In this document: one piece after another, positions 12,115 through 22,078 of the stretch
Numbering within the stretch: position 1 is the first letter of the stretch
Layout: every line of letters begins with the position of its first letter
Assembly: GCF_030247185.1 (NCBI RefSeq)
Contig: NC_080572.1
Coordinates: 186,028,866-186,092,865 of the forward strand
DNA: 64,000 nt
From: Malaya genurostris
Taxonomy: Eukaryota > Arthropoda > Insecta > Diptera > Culicidae
Direction of reading: 5' to 3'
Program-made: the position numbers and the translations under genes
Notes under the pieces: model-generated
Seen by the model: only the letters and a program-made list of their open reading frames with translations
Told to the model about the DNA's origin: nothing
Database searches by the model: none

Positions 12115-12492
12115 ACGACCCAATTATTATTAAATTTCATATAGTAATATATTAGATAGCAAATTTAACACAGAGAAACTATAACACAGCCAACTGTTAG
12201 CATCGTTTCAATCCAAAATTGTTGAATGTTTTCTTTATTATATGAATAATTTATTTAGTGATCTGATTTCTTCTTTTAGTTTTTTGAAATTCTGATCATT
12301 ATTGTTCGATATAAAGCAACGGAAGAACTCATTTTTTCTAATAATGATCGTTGACATCATAACTGATTTTTTTTATTATATTGTTATCATAAGGTTTAAC
12401 TTTCAACAAGTTTTAATTTGTTAAATATCTCAAAATAACACAAATTGTTATACATATCAACTATTGATATACTTGTGTTATGATTTAGTTAT
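12115..12492. repeat. Right arm of the long inverted-repeat pair (partner 1-265)
   Basis: The reverse complement of this stretch reproduces the first bases of the window, beginning ATAACTAAATCATAACACAA. Compared with the left arm it holds an extra block at about 12250-12420. The arm ends at 12492, immediately beside the next foldback element. Its inner boundary is fuzzy, near 12115. Confidence 0.75.
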
Positions 12493-13986
12493 GTGCATCT
12501 GATCGGGAATAGGGTGGGACAAAATATTGATATCAGCTCCACCAAACTTTTCGTGTTCTTTTTGGGTCCCATAAGCATCATGCAAAATTTTAGCTCGATC
12601 GGAGAAACTATATTTTCGCGCCCACGGTTTAAAGTTTGTATGGGCTTTAGTGTGGAGAAATTCACTTTTAACAAAAAAATCGGTGGAAGATCAACCTTTG
12701 AACTCTAAAAATCAGTGCATGTGTTATTTTCGCAGGAAATTTATCGAGGAGAAAAACTTTAGAAGACAGCAAAACAATCCGAAGTTTGTAGAAAAACTTA
12801 TTAAAGGATAACCGACTCAAGGTCCGAACAACGGCTCACTCCTTAATATATCTAGCACCACTGCTGCTATTGGTGGTTTCTTTTATTATGCTATAACGGT
12901 TGATTTGAGTTGTGTGATGTCTTCACAAAAGTTTCTCAGCTTAGTATGAGGATTATTTTTAAGTGAAAAGCCATGCTCCAAAACTCACTGAAAAGACACA
13001 AAATAGTCTTACTTTTTAATTTGAAGAAATAGGGTTTTGGAATCTTCTACAATATTTTAGATAAACTCAAATCCAATAACTTTTCCCAAGATATAAACTC
13101 TCAATCTCTTATAGTTTAGGAGATGTAGATGGTACTATTTTATGCAAACAAAATCACAATTTACGTCGATTTATTAGTTGGTTTGACGTAAAGCCGGCAT
13201 ATAACTAAGTTCAGTTTTTTGCAATGACTGAGCAGAAATATATATTGGAGAAGCCAAATGAATGAAAAACTAACATAAAAGATGATTTATTGGAAAAAGA
13301 TACGCTCAGAGACAGGACTCGAACTTGCGTTCTTATGCATTCGGTGCATACGCGCTACCATTTCGCCATTCTGAATCTTGTTACAGTCACTCTAAAACGC
13401 CAGTCAGACATGGTATATTTACATGACTTTTTGTGTTTTTACTATAAGATTTGGAGCATGGTTTGTCACTTAAAAATAATCTTTATACTCTGCTGAGTAA
13501 CTATCGTGAAAACATCAAACAACTCGGATCAACCGTTATAGCACATTAAAATGAAGTCACATCATATTACTTTCACTAGCAGCAGTGGTGCTAGATATAT
13601 TAAATAATGAGCATGAGTCATTGTTCGGACCTTCTGTCGGTTTTTCTTCAATTACTTTTTCTACAAACGTCGGATTGTTTTGCGGTCTTATAAAGTTTTC
13701 TTCCTCGTTAAATTTCCTGAGAAAATATCATATGCACTGATTTTCAGAGTTCATAGGTTGATCTCCAGCCGATTTTTTTTGTTAAAAGTGAATTTCTCCA
13801 TACTAAATCCCATACAAACTGTAAACCTCGGGTGCAAAAATATAGTTTTTTTCCGATCGAGTTAAGATTTTGTATGGTGCTTATGGGACCCAAAAGGAAA
13901 ACGAAGGAAAATTTGTTAGAGCGAGAAAATAAACCTTTTCACCTTTTTCCCATACAACCTTGTCCCACCCTAACACATAACCTTTC
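12493..13986. mobile_element. Foldback-like element with ~450-500 bp inverted arms
   Basis: The left arm (about 12505-13015) and right arm (about 13430-13983) are imperfect inverted copies. Both contain AGGGTGGGACAA at the outer end, then TTGGGTCCCATAAGCA, GAGAAATTCACTTTTAACAA, and a TATATCTAGCACCACTGCTGC motif (reverse-complemented on the right). The core (13020-13430) has no transposase but contains a tRNA-like sequence. The right arm overlaps the start of a 1.62 kb duplicated segment, so part of that arm appears again at 16651-16930. The element is non-autonomous and its superfamily is undetermined. Confidence 0.7.
13306..13390 (-). tRNA. tRNA-like sequence (degenerate, probably pseudogene)
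   Basis: On the minus strand an A-box-like TGGCGAAATGGTAGCGC is followed by an anticodon-type hairpin (stem TATGC/GCATA around the seven-base loop ACCGAAT) and a B-box-like AGTTCGAGTCC, with flanks that pair as a partial acceptor stem (CAGA with TCTG). If folded as a tRNA the anticodon position reads CGA, but the base before it is C instead of the invariant U, and the T stem has a mismatch. I therefore read it as a tRNA-derived sequence in the core of the foldback element, not a working tRNA gene. Confidence 0.55.
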
Positions 13987-15325
13987 TGTATGAGAGTGGG
14001 CAAACCAATTGTTACTAATGTATCCCTTCCATTGGAAAATTGCGTCAAAGTGATATTGAAAAAAGAACGTTACAACGATCAAAGTTGTATTCTCAAATCA
14101 TTAGCCCGACTTATCCAAAGAACCATCGTAGTTCAAAAACACGTTTGGGCCCTAATCATAGTACAACTGACCTATCCCGGAGACGTGACTCTCTCCGTTC
14201 CTTGCCTATCAGCTTACCAAACTCTATCAGAACGAACATTCATATTCTGGTCATGTTTCGCCGCATGCTCCGCATCGATTACTTCCCGTGACACCAACTA
14301 CCCTCTAAATCAATTACGGCATTTGATTGTACTTGAAAGCCTTTGGTACGGTACAGAAGCAGCAGCAGTAGCAGCAGCACTGATATTGTTTATGCGGCAA
14401 GCTGGCTAGTTGCTGCACACAGAAGCCACTATTTCCTAATCAATTCTCCGCAGGCAGATGAGTAAACAGCCGCATATTTCTTCGTCAACGTCTCGTCATC
14501 CCGTTACAATTTCATTAACAAAATTGTACATTCTTCCTCGTGGCTGTCAGAGGAGCGCTCTTCTCCTTTTGTTATCGTCCGGCAGTCGTGTGAAAGAGAC
14601 GTTACTAGGGAAATCCCATTAAATTCTATGAAACAGAACGTACAATTTATTGAACATCATCATCATAATCATTGCTCGTGTGTGCTGAACCGTAACCAAG
14701 CTCTGACAGACAGGGCTTCCAGTTTCTATTCTTCACCGAGGTGATTGTCCCACGCGGGACGAAGTGAATCCTATCCCTTCGGGGATAGTCGACTTCCCAA
14801 TAGATGGGCTACGTTTCATATCGCACTTTCCAGCGAAGTCCTGCTGGGTTCCGGCGAGGCACGCCGGGAGGATACTCGCTCCGGTCGTTCATGCTTGAAT
14901 AAATATTACACAATCGGCCAGAACGTGGTGTACAAAGTTTCAGCTGCTACTACTTTCGATCGCTTTTCTATAGAAAAGCCAACTCATACTCGTACTGACT
15001 AGCGGGAATATAAATCCAGATGATGCTGTATCCTGTACCGAACCAGGGTTCACGGGTAGAATGAATTGCTTGAGTCATCTCCGTTCAACCGATCCGTGCC
15101 TAAGAGTACGATAGAGCCCCTGTTCACTCTATGTTTATTTTTTTCTTTTCTTCTTTCTAGTATCGGATATCTTCAACGGATTTATAACAAAAAGCACGAT
15201 GATAAATAAACGGCAGTAAAAAGACTACATTCACCAGCTTGAATAGCAACATCGAAAACCAAATGAAAGTTGGCCCTTTTGGGATAGTGCAGTTTTTAGA
15301 CCGATAAGAGGATTCCCTTCAATTA
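13707..15325. repeat. Duplicated 1.62 kb segment, copy 1
   Basis: This 1619 bp stretch is repeated at 16651-18269 with equal length and one difference noticed (C at 15119, A at 18063). It starts inside the right arm of the foldback element and otherwise holds DNA of no recognised family. Frames of 139 codons (13990-14409) and 85 codons (14745-15002) recur in both copies because the DNA is duplicated, and nothing else supports them as genes. The final bases are CTTCAATTA, after which copy 1 runs into filler DNA and a retrotransposon fragment. Confidence 0.9.
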
Positions 15326-15336
15326 GAATTCCCTTC

Positions 15337-16652
15337 AGCGATTCCGTGGTGTGCAAGTGATAGAATTTCTTAATGATTCGCGGGAATTGAACTTGTGAAA
15401 CAATTCGGTTTCAGTTAAAGTACTATTGACTGTTTTATACGTGCAAGTGATGGAATTTCTTAACGATTCTCGGGAATTGAACTTGTGAAACAATTCGGCT
15501 TCAGTTAAAGTACTATTGACTGTTTTATAAGTGCAAGTGATAAGGCAAAAAAAAAAAAAATTCGAAGAAATAAACTCTAACAATGATCAGGATTCAAAAT
15601 TCGGAACAGTGCAAAAGTGCCTATATTTTTTCAAAGGAAGTTACTACTGCTTCAAAGAAATTAACTTATGAAATAGTTGCAAGCCTGTAAAAAGTGTTCC
15701 TGACATTCCACAGTGATGGCAACAAGCTCCAATTATCGGTGATTTGGTGAAGTGTGCGATTTGGCTTAAGTGGCTAAACAGAATACAAGAAATTGACTTA
15801 TGAAATAGTTGCATGCCCGTAAAAAGTGTTCCTGGCATCCCACAGTGATGGCAACAAATTCCAATTATTGGTGATTTGGTGAAGTGTGCAATTCGGCTTT
15901 AGTGGCTAACAATAAACAGAATGCAATAACTGATAAACGAGTGTTTAATGATGAAAAGATGCAAGTGACGATCGTTATTATCGTTAGTTTGCTCGACTTT
16001 CGGTAATTGGTGCTCGTTTGATAGCAGTGAATAACCAGAAAACATCGTGCGACGCTAACTATGAACTACCGGAGAAATTCTGTGTGCAAACAGAATTAAA
16101 ACAAAACCGTGTGTCACCAAGGAAGGATCCGCTACAACACGAAGAGACGACGACAACGCTCACACAGGAGTACCGGCAACATGAGGACGAAAAGGGAGTA
16201 AAACTAAGGTACTGTGCTTAAATTAGGAATTAGGGACAACTAGCTAGGAATATATCGAGTTGAGACAAAAACAACATTTGTGAATAGGATTATGGGTTGG
16301 TTTTCGTCAGACGAAACCATCAATAACACAATAGCCTCCCCGACGAGGGAAACGGAAGGCATCGCACTCTGCGCGTTGGTAGGGATAGTAATAGGCTATC
16401 TGCTACTGAAAGGCCTACTAAAATTACACAAACAATATACGGAAAAGATAGCAGTCAAGGCCGCACGTCAGGTACAACTGACCAACGTTTAAATTTAGAC
16501 TACGTACACAAACATTTTTAGGCGACAATGGAAAATTCTTATAACGACAAATGGCCTTTAACGGTCAAGAGAAACTTAATGAAATTAAAATTCGTGTAGA
16601 GGAAAAACGCAAACAGGCGATTCCTGAAAAACACAAATGTGGTTATGCATGT
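15337..16652 (+). mobile_element. Solo fragment of Ty3/gypsy leader (copy of 20579-21896)
   Basis: This 1316 bp stretch is nearly identical to the untranslated leader of the full retrotransposon 5 kb downstream. The visible differences are A-run length and a C/T change near 15999 and 21237. It includes both sets of leader tandem repeats and the small frames at 16018-16221 and 16280-16492. It has no LTR, primer-binding site or gag. It stops abruptly at GCATGT where copy 2 of the 1.62 kb segment begins. The 11 bases before it (15326-15336) read GAATTCCCTTC, which resembles GGATTCCCTTC at 15310-15320. Confidence 0.9.
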
Positions 16653-18269
16653 TAAATTTCCTGAGAAAATATCATATGCACTGATTTTCAGAGTTCATAG
16701 GTTGATCTCCAGCCGATTTTTTTTGTTAAAAGTGAATTTCTCCATACTAAATCCCATACAAACTGTAAACCTCGGGTGCAAAAATATAGTTTTTTTCCGA
16801 TCGAGTTAAGATTTTGTATGGTGCTTATGGGACCCAAAAGGAAAACGAAGGAAAATTTGTTAGAGCGAGAAAATAAACCTTTTCACCTTTTTCCCATACA
16901 ACCTTGTCCCACCCTAACACATAACCTTTCTGTATGAGAGTGGGCAAACCAATTGTTACTAATGTATCCCTTCCATTGGAAAATTGCGTCAAAGTGATAT
17001 TGAAAAAAGAACGTTACAACGATCAAAGTTGTATTCTCAAATCATTAGCCCGACTTATCCAAAGAACCATCGTAGTTCAAAAACACGTTTGGGCCCTAAT
17101 CATAGTACAACTGACCTATCCCGGAGACGTGACTCTCTCCGTTCCTTGCCTATCAGCTTACCAAACTCTATCAGAACGAACATTCATATTCTGGTCATGT
17201 TTCGCCGCATGCTCCGCATCGATTACTTCCCGTGACACCAACTACCCTCTAAATCAATTACGGCATTTGATTGTACTTGAAAGCCTTTGGTACGGTACAG
17301 AAGCAGCAGCAGTAGCAGCAGCACTGATATTGTTTATGCGGCAAGCTGGCTAGTTGCTGCACACAGAAGCCACTATTTCCTAATCAATTCTCCGCAGGCA
17401 GATGAGTAAACAGCCGCATATTTCTTCGTCAACGTCTCGTCATCCCGTTACAATTTCATTAACAAAATTGTACATTCTTCCTCGTGGCTGTCAGAGGAGC
17501 GCTCTTCTCCTTTTGTTATCGTCCGGCAGTCGTGTGAAAGAGACGTTACTAGGGAAATCCCATTAAATTCTATGAAACAGAACGTACAATTTATTGAACA
17601 TCATCATCATAATCATTGCTCGTGTGTGCTGAACCGTAACCAAGCTCTGACAGACAGGGCTTCCAGTTTCTATTCTTCACCGAGGTGATTGTCCCACGCG
17701 GGACGAAGTGAATCCTATCCCTTCGGGGATAGTCGACTTCCCAATAGATGGGCTACGTTTCATATCGCACTTTCCAGCGAAGTCCTGCTGGGTTCCGGCG
17801 AGGCACGCCGGGAGGATACTCGCTCCGGTCGTTCATGCTTGAATAAATATTACACAATCGGCCAGAACGTGGTGTACAAAGTTTCAGCTGCTACTACTTT
17901 CGATCGCTTTTCTATAGAAAAGCCAACTCATACTCGTACTGACTAGCGGGAATATAAATCCAGATGATGCTGTATCCTGTACCGAACCAGGGTTCACGGG
18001 TAGAATGAATTGCTTGAGTCATCTCCGTTCAACCGATCCGTGCCTAAGAGTACGATAGAGCCACTGTTCACTCTATGTTTATTTTTTTCTTTTCTTCTTT
18101 CTAGTATCGGATATCTTCAACGGATTTATAACAAAAAGCACGATGATAAATAAACGGCAGTAAAAAGACTACATTCACCAGCTTGAATAGCAACATCGAA
18201 AACCAAATGAAAGTTGGCCCTTTTGGGATAGTGCAGTTTTTAGACCGATAAGAGGATTCCCTTCAATTA
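16651..18269. repeat. Duplicated 1.62 kb segment, copy 2
   Basis: Second copy of 13707-15325, in the same orientation. It begins at GTTAAATTTCC directly after the leader fragment, with two bases (GT) shared by both sources at the junction. It ends at CTTCAATTA and continues into AAGTTAACTG, presumably the original right flank of the segment. The near identity means the duplication is recent or is an assembly artefact. Confidence 0.9.
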
Positions 18270-18355
18270 AAGTTAACTGATTTATCGCAATTTCAATCGC
18301 GATCAAAAACTGCACTGCTTCCACAGGGTGAAACTATCCGATTCGAGTTGATTAA

Positions 18356-19260
18356 TTATTTTTGCCTTTCTCATATAGTAGAAAGGTTATGCAATCACTG
18401 TGAAAACCGACTTTTGAACCGAGGCCCGGAGTGTCGAGTGTCATATACCTTGAAACTCAGTTCGACGAGTACGCAAAATGTCTGTATGTGTGTATATATG
18501 TGTGTATGTGACAAATAATGTCACTCGATTCTCTCAGAGATGGCTGAAACGATTTTCACAAAATTAGATTCAAATGAAAGGTCTTATGGTCCCATATACT
18601 GTTATTGAATTTTACCCTGATCCGACTTCCGGTTCCGAAATTACAGGGTGACATGCGCCAAAACATGAAAAAAAAATGCTCACTCAATTTACTCAGAAAT
18701 TTCTTAACCGATTTTACGGAATAAGATGCAAATAAAAGGTCTTGAAATTATTTAAAAAGTCCCCGAAAGGCTGATCTGATCCGACTTCCGGTTCCGTTAT
18801 AGCAGCGCGACAAGTGAAAAATTTCATTTTCATGAGTATTTTTTCATAAGTGATGGCGAAACGAGGTGCAAATTTTTATAAAACTTACTGGTAAATTCAT
18901 CTAGCTGGAAGAACTTGTTGGTTAGTGAATATGTCAGTAATATGTACCATTAAAATATTTTAAATCTACTTTGAGACTACTCTTCCTCGGTTTCCGCTTT
19001 CGAAAGCACCGGTAATAGTGAATAAAAGCTTCAAAAACGGAACTAACTTCGATTTCTCAGCAACGGTTAAACCGATTTTCACAAATCATGATTTTAATTA
19101 ATGCTCTAATTGTCTTAAAAAGAACTGTGAAATTTTATCTAGATCCGACCTCCGGTTCCGAAATTATAGGCTGATGAGTGTCAAAACATTCAAACTGTCA
19201 TACAAAAATGATGCAAAACCGGTACGCATCGGTGCACACAGCGTGCTTTGTTCGATTGTG
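18356..19260 (+). repeat. Long, well-preserved copy of the culicine repeat
   Basis: It begins with TTTTTGCCTTTCTCATATAG and continues with GAAAGGTTATGCAATCACTG, ACCGACTTTTGAACCGAGG and a GT-rich stretch. Three loosely repeated modules follow, each with a GATGGCTGAAACG-like motif and a GATCCGACTTCCGGTTCCG motif. It ends around the GGTACGCATCGGTGCACAC stretch, which recurs in reverse in the copy at 57555-58560. It is non-coding. The regular modules suggest an ancestral tandem array inside the element. Confidence 0.7.
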
Positions 19261-19841
19261 TATAGCGTGCAGGGTTGCCACATTTAAATCTATAATAACT
19301 TGACATAATTGTTTACAAATTGAAAAGGTTATGGTAGTGCATACTCAAAGAATGTATGATTTTATTTAAATTTGTAAAAAAAATGTTGACAGAATCTTCT
19401 AGTGAGGTTTTTGAAAATATAAATAATATGAGAAATGTTAAGTGGATTGAAAAGGTTTTTATTTATTCACTCAGAAAACTGTCGCAGGAGCTTGGATCAA
19501 CTAAACCCTACTGTCTGTAATTGATTCCACACAATATAGATCTTTTTTGGTAGGTGTCGAAGGAAACTTTGATCAAAATCAACTTACAAAGCAAAGCGGT
19601 ATAGGCGAAAACTCGAACAAATGTTGGAGGCAACCTCTAACACCGTTTTCGTTTATTGATCAGAGCAGCCCGAGAGCTGACCGAGAGCCGCCAAAACAAC
19701 TTTTGATATGTCTGTTTTATCAACCTGGGGTCGCTCTAGATCGGACTCCAATCGCGTAGTTTCGCTCTGAAAATTTACTCGGGTCGCACTACGCATCCAC
19801 GTGAGTTTGTTTATTGTTTCTTTTCTATGAGTTGTTGTTTT
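19261..19841. other. No recognisable feature
   Basis: AT-rich, then more balanced DNA up to the retrotransposon. Short frames occur on both strands (19547-19759 plus, 19653-19859 minus) without any family resemblance. Confidence 0.4.
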
Positions 19842-19845
19842 ACTC

Positions 19846-20554
19846 TGTAATATGACCATGTAACATTAAATCTTTCACACATCCCAGACCATGCAACATT
19901 AAATCTTTCCCACACTTCAGACCACACGCACTTGACAAATTTCCATAAAACACGTACTCGACAAATTTCCATTTGACACCAAGTCACGAAGCCCAGAAAC
20001 CCACTTGAAATATAAACTTCACCTACATAAGACAATTAAATTGTCAGCACTTACTTCAACCCAACGAAAAATATCGCATTTATACAACAAACGTAAACAC
20101 GGAAACTTGAGCATCAAATATCAACTAAAAACAATTCAGTTATGTCATTTCCCCGCTTCTCCACTTTCCACACCTCTACACCTCTCTCAAACAGTGCCAT
20201 ATGGCATGACCTAGAATAACGGTAACCCAGGAAAAGACACTGACTCGAACCGACACTCACGAGAGTTAAACCTGACTACTCTCAACCTCCCCTCTCCGCA
20301 TCACACTCACACACTTGTCTAGAAACATTACTCACTCTCTCTCTTACTCAAATAGATTACAATGACCGAGACACGTCATTGGTTAAATCAGACTTAAGCT
20401 ACGCGTTCTAACTCCTCCCCCCCGGATTTATAGCAATCCATACTGGAAATTTTAATTTAACAAAGTTAGGAGAGAATAGACTATAAAAGGATGATATTTA
20501 AATAAAGAAGACAGATTATGATTATGTTTGAAACCGTGCGTATTCATTATTAAA
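19846..20554 (+). repeat. 5' LTR
   Basis: It starts TGTAATATGACC and ends ATTATTAAA. A TATA-like TATAAAAGG lies at about 20482-20490 and a polyadenylation-type AATAAA at about 20501-20506, so the transcript probably starts and ends near here. It is near identical to 25714-26421; the noticed differences are the length of a C-run (about 20416) and C/T in TATTCATT versus TATTTATT near the end. Fragment frames inside the LTR (for example 20005-20214) are not genes. Confidence 0.95.
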
Positions 20555-20572
20555 TGGCGACCGAGTGTTTTT
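20555..20572 (+). promoter_or_regulatory. Primer-binding site
   Basis: Directly after the 5' LTR the sequence reads TGGCGACCGAGTG. TGG pairs with the CCA tail of a tRNA, and placement right at the LTR border is standard for retrotransposons. The donor tRNA cannot be named by eye. Confidence 0.8.
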
Positions 20573-20595
20573 CCGACCAGCGATTCCGTGGTGTG

Positions 20596-20786
20596 CAAGT
20601 GATAGAATTTCTTAATGATTCGCGGGAATTGAACTTGTGAAACAATTCGGTTTCAGTTAAAGTACTATTGACTGTTTTATACGTGCAAGTGATGGAATTT
20701 CTTAACGATTCTCGGGAATTGAACTTGTGAAACAATTCGGCTTCAGTTAAAGTACTATTGACTGTTTTATAAGTGCAAGTGATAAG
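20596..20786 (+). repeat. 90 bp tandem repeat in the retrotransposon leader
   Basis: Units starting CAAGTGATAGAATTTCTTAA at 20596 and CAAGTGATGGAATTTCTTAA at 20686 differ at few positions. A third, incomplete unit begins at 20776 and runs into an A-run. The same array is in the solo fragment at about 15354-15545. Confidence 0.85.
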
Positions 20787-20897
20787 GCAAAAAAAAAAAA
20801 AAAATTCGAAGAAATAAACTCTAACAATGATCAGGATTCAAAATTCGGAACAGTGCAAAAGTGCCTATATTTTTTCAAAGGAAGTTACTACTGCTTC

Positions 20898-21165
20898 AAA
20901 GAAATTAACTTATGAAATAGTTGCAAGCCTGTAAAAAGTGTTCCTGACATTCCACAGTGATGGCAACAAGCTCCAATTATCGGTGATTTGGTGAAGTGTG
21001 CGATTTGGCTTAAGTGGCTAAACAGAATACAAGAAATTGACTTATGAAATAGTTGCATGCCCGTAAAAAGTGTTCCTGGCATCCCACAGTGATGGCAACA
21101 AATTCCAATTATTGGTGATTTGGTGAAGTGTGCAATTCGGCTTTAGTGGCTAACAATAAACAGAA
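20898..21165 (+). repeat. 133 bp tandem repeat in the retrotransposon leader
   Basis: Two units start at 20898 and 21031 with AAGAAATT, and share GTGTTCCTG, CCACAGTGATGGCAACAA and GGTGATTTGGTGAAGTGTGC. They follow the 90 bp array within the untranslated leader, which suggests leader length varies among copies by repeat number. The same pair is present at about 15656-15923. Confidence 0.85.
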
Positions 21166-21261
21166 TGCAATAACTGATAAACGAGTGTTTAATGATGAAA
21201 AGATGCAAGTGACGATCGTTATTATCGTTAGTTTGTTCGACTTTCGGTAATTGGTGCTCGT

Positions 21262-21465
21262 TTGATAGCAGTGAATAACCAGAAAACATCGTGCGACGCT
21301 AACTATGAACTACCGGAGAAATTCTGTGTGCAAACAGAATTAAAACAAAACCGTGTGTCACCAAGGAAGGATCCGCTACAACACGAAGAGACGACGACAA
21401 CGCTCACACAGGAGTACCGGCAACATGAGGACGAAAAGGGAGTAAAACTAAGGTACTGTGCTTAA
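21262..21465 (+). CDS. Small leader ORF A, 67 codons, unknown
   Basis: This is a hydrophilic 67-residue frame in the leader, rich in Gln, Glu, Lys and Thr, without a recognised domain. An identical frame is in the solo fragment at 16018-16221. Because the leader DNA was copied, that identity does not show selection. It could be a short upstream ORF that affects gag translation, or chance. Confidence 0.3.
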   Translation: MIAVNNQKTSCDANYELPEKFCVQTELKQNRVSPRKDPLQHEETTTTLTQEYRQHEDEKGVKLRYCA

Positions 21466-21523
21466 ATTAGGAATTAGGGACAACTAGCTAGGAATATATC
21501 GAGTTGAGACAAAAACAACATTT

Positions 21524-21736
21524 GTGAATAGGATTATGGGTTGGTTTTCGTCAGACGAAACCATCAATAACACAATAGCCTCCCCGACGAGGGAAACGGA
21601 AGGCATCGCACTCTGCGCGTTGGTAGGGATAGTAATAGGCTATCTGCTACTGAAAGGCCTACTAAAATTACACAAACAATATACGGAAAAGATAGCAGTC
21701 AAGGCCGCACGTCAGGTACAACTGACCAACGTTTAA
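21524..21736 (+). CDS. Small leader ORF B, 70 codons, single membrane segment
   Basis: The predicted peptide starts MNRIMGWFSSDETINNT, has one hydrophobic stretch at about residues 27-46 (ALCALVGIVIGYLLLKGLL), and then a basic tail containing KLHKQYTEKIAVKAARQ. This looks like a small single-pass membrane protein with a short N-terminal and a basic C-terminal side. I recall small frames of this general kind upstream of gag in 412/mdg1-type elements of flies, but could not check it. The frame is preserved in the solo fragment at 16280-16492. It lies 343 bases before the gag start. Confidence 0.45.
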   Translation: MNRIMGWFSSDETINNTIASPTRETEGIALCALVGIVIGYLLLKGLLKLHKQYTEKIAVKAARQVQLTNV

Positions 21737-21954
21737 ATTTAGACTACGTACACAAACATTTTTAGGCGACAATGGAAAATTCTTATAACGACAAATGGCC
21801 TTTAACGGTCAAGAGAAACTTAATGAAATTAAAATTCGTGTAGAGGAAAAACGCAAACAGGCGATTCCTGAAAAACACAAATGTGGTTATGCATGTATAT
21901 TCATGTCCAGAAGACTACACACTATATCTTATAATTGCGAAAGGAATGACTTTT

Positions 21955-21994
<40 letters not shown>

Positions 21995-22078
21995 TTTTAG
22001 CGATAAAAATAATATAATGTCCACTTAAAATACGATAAATTTTTATATAAACGTTATATATATCCAAGCAAAAATGAA

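Noticed and set aside
13306..13390. Functional tRNA-Ser(CGA)
   Set aside because: C instead of U before the anticodon, a mismatched T stem, no long variable arm, and location inside a MITE.
13990..14409. 139-codon frame present twice with identical sequence
   Set aside because: The identity comes from duplication of 1.62 kb of DNA. No domain or codon evidence supports it, and an overlapping frame (14040-14291) is equally duplicated.
13707..18269. Considered segment A as the LTRs of a retrotransposon with R as its interior
   Set aside because: A does not start TG or end CA-like, has no primer-binding site or polypurine tract at its borders, and R is plainly the leader of the element at 19846-26421.
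19167..19190. CTGATGAG as a second hammerhead core
   Set aside because: The bases after it (TGTCAAAACATTC) lack a stem II followed by GAAA. The motif is part of the culicine repeat.
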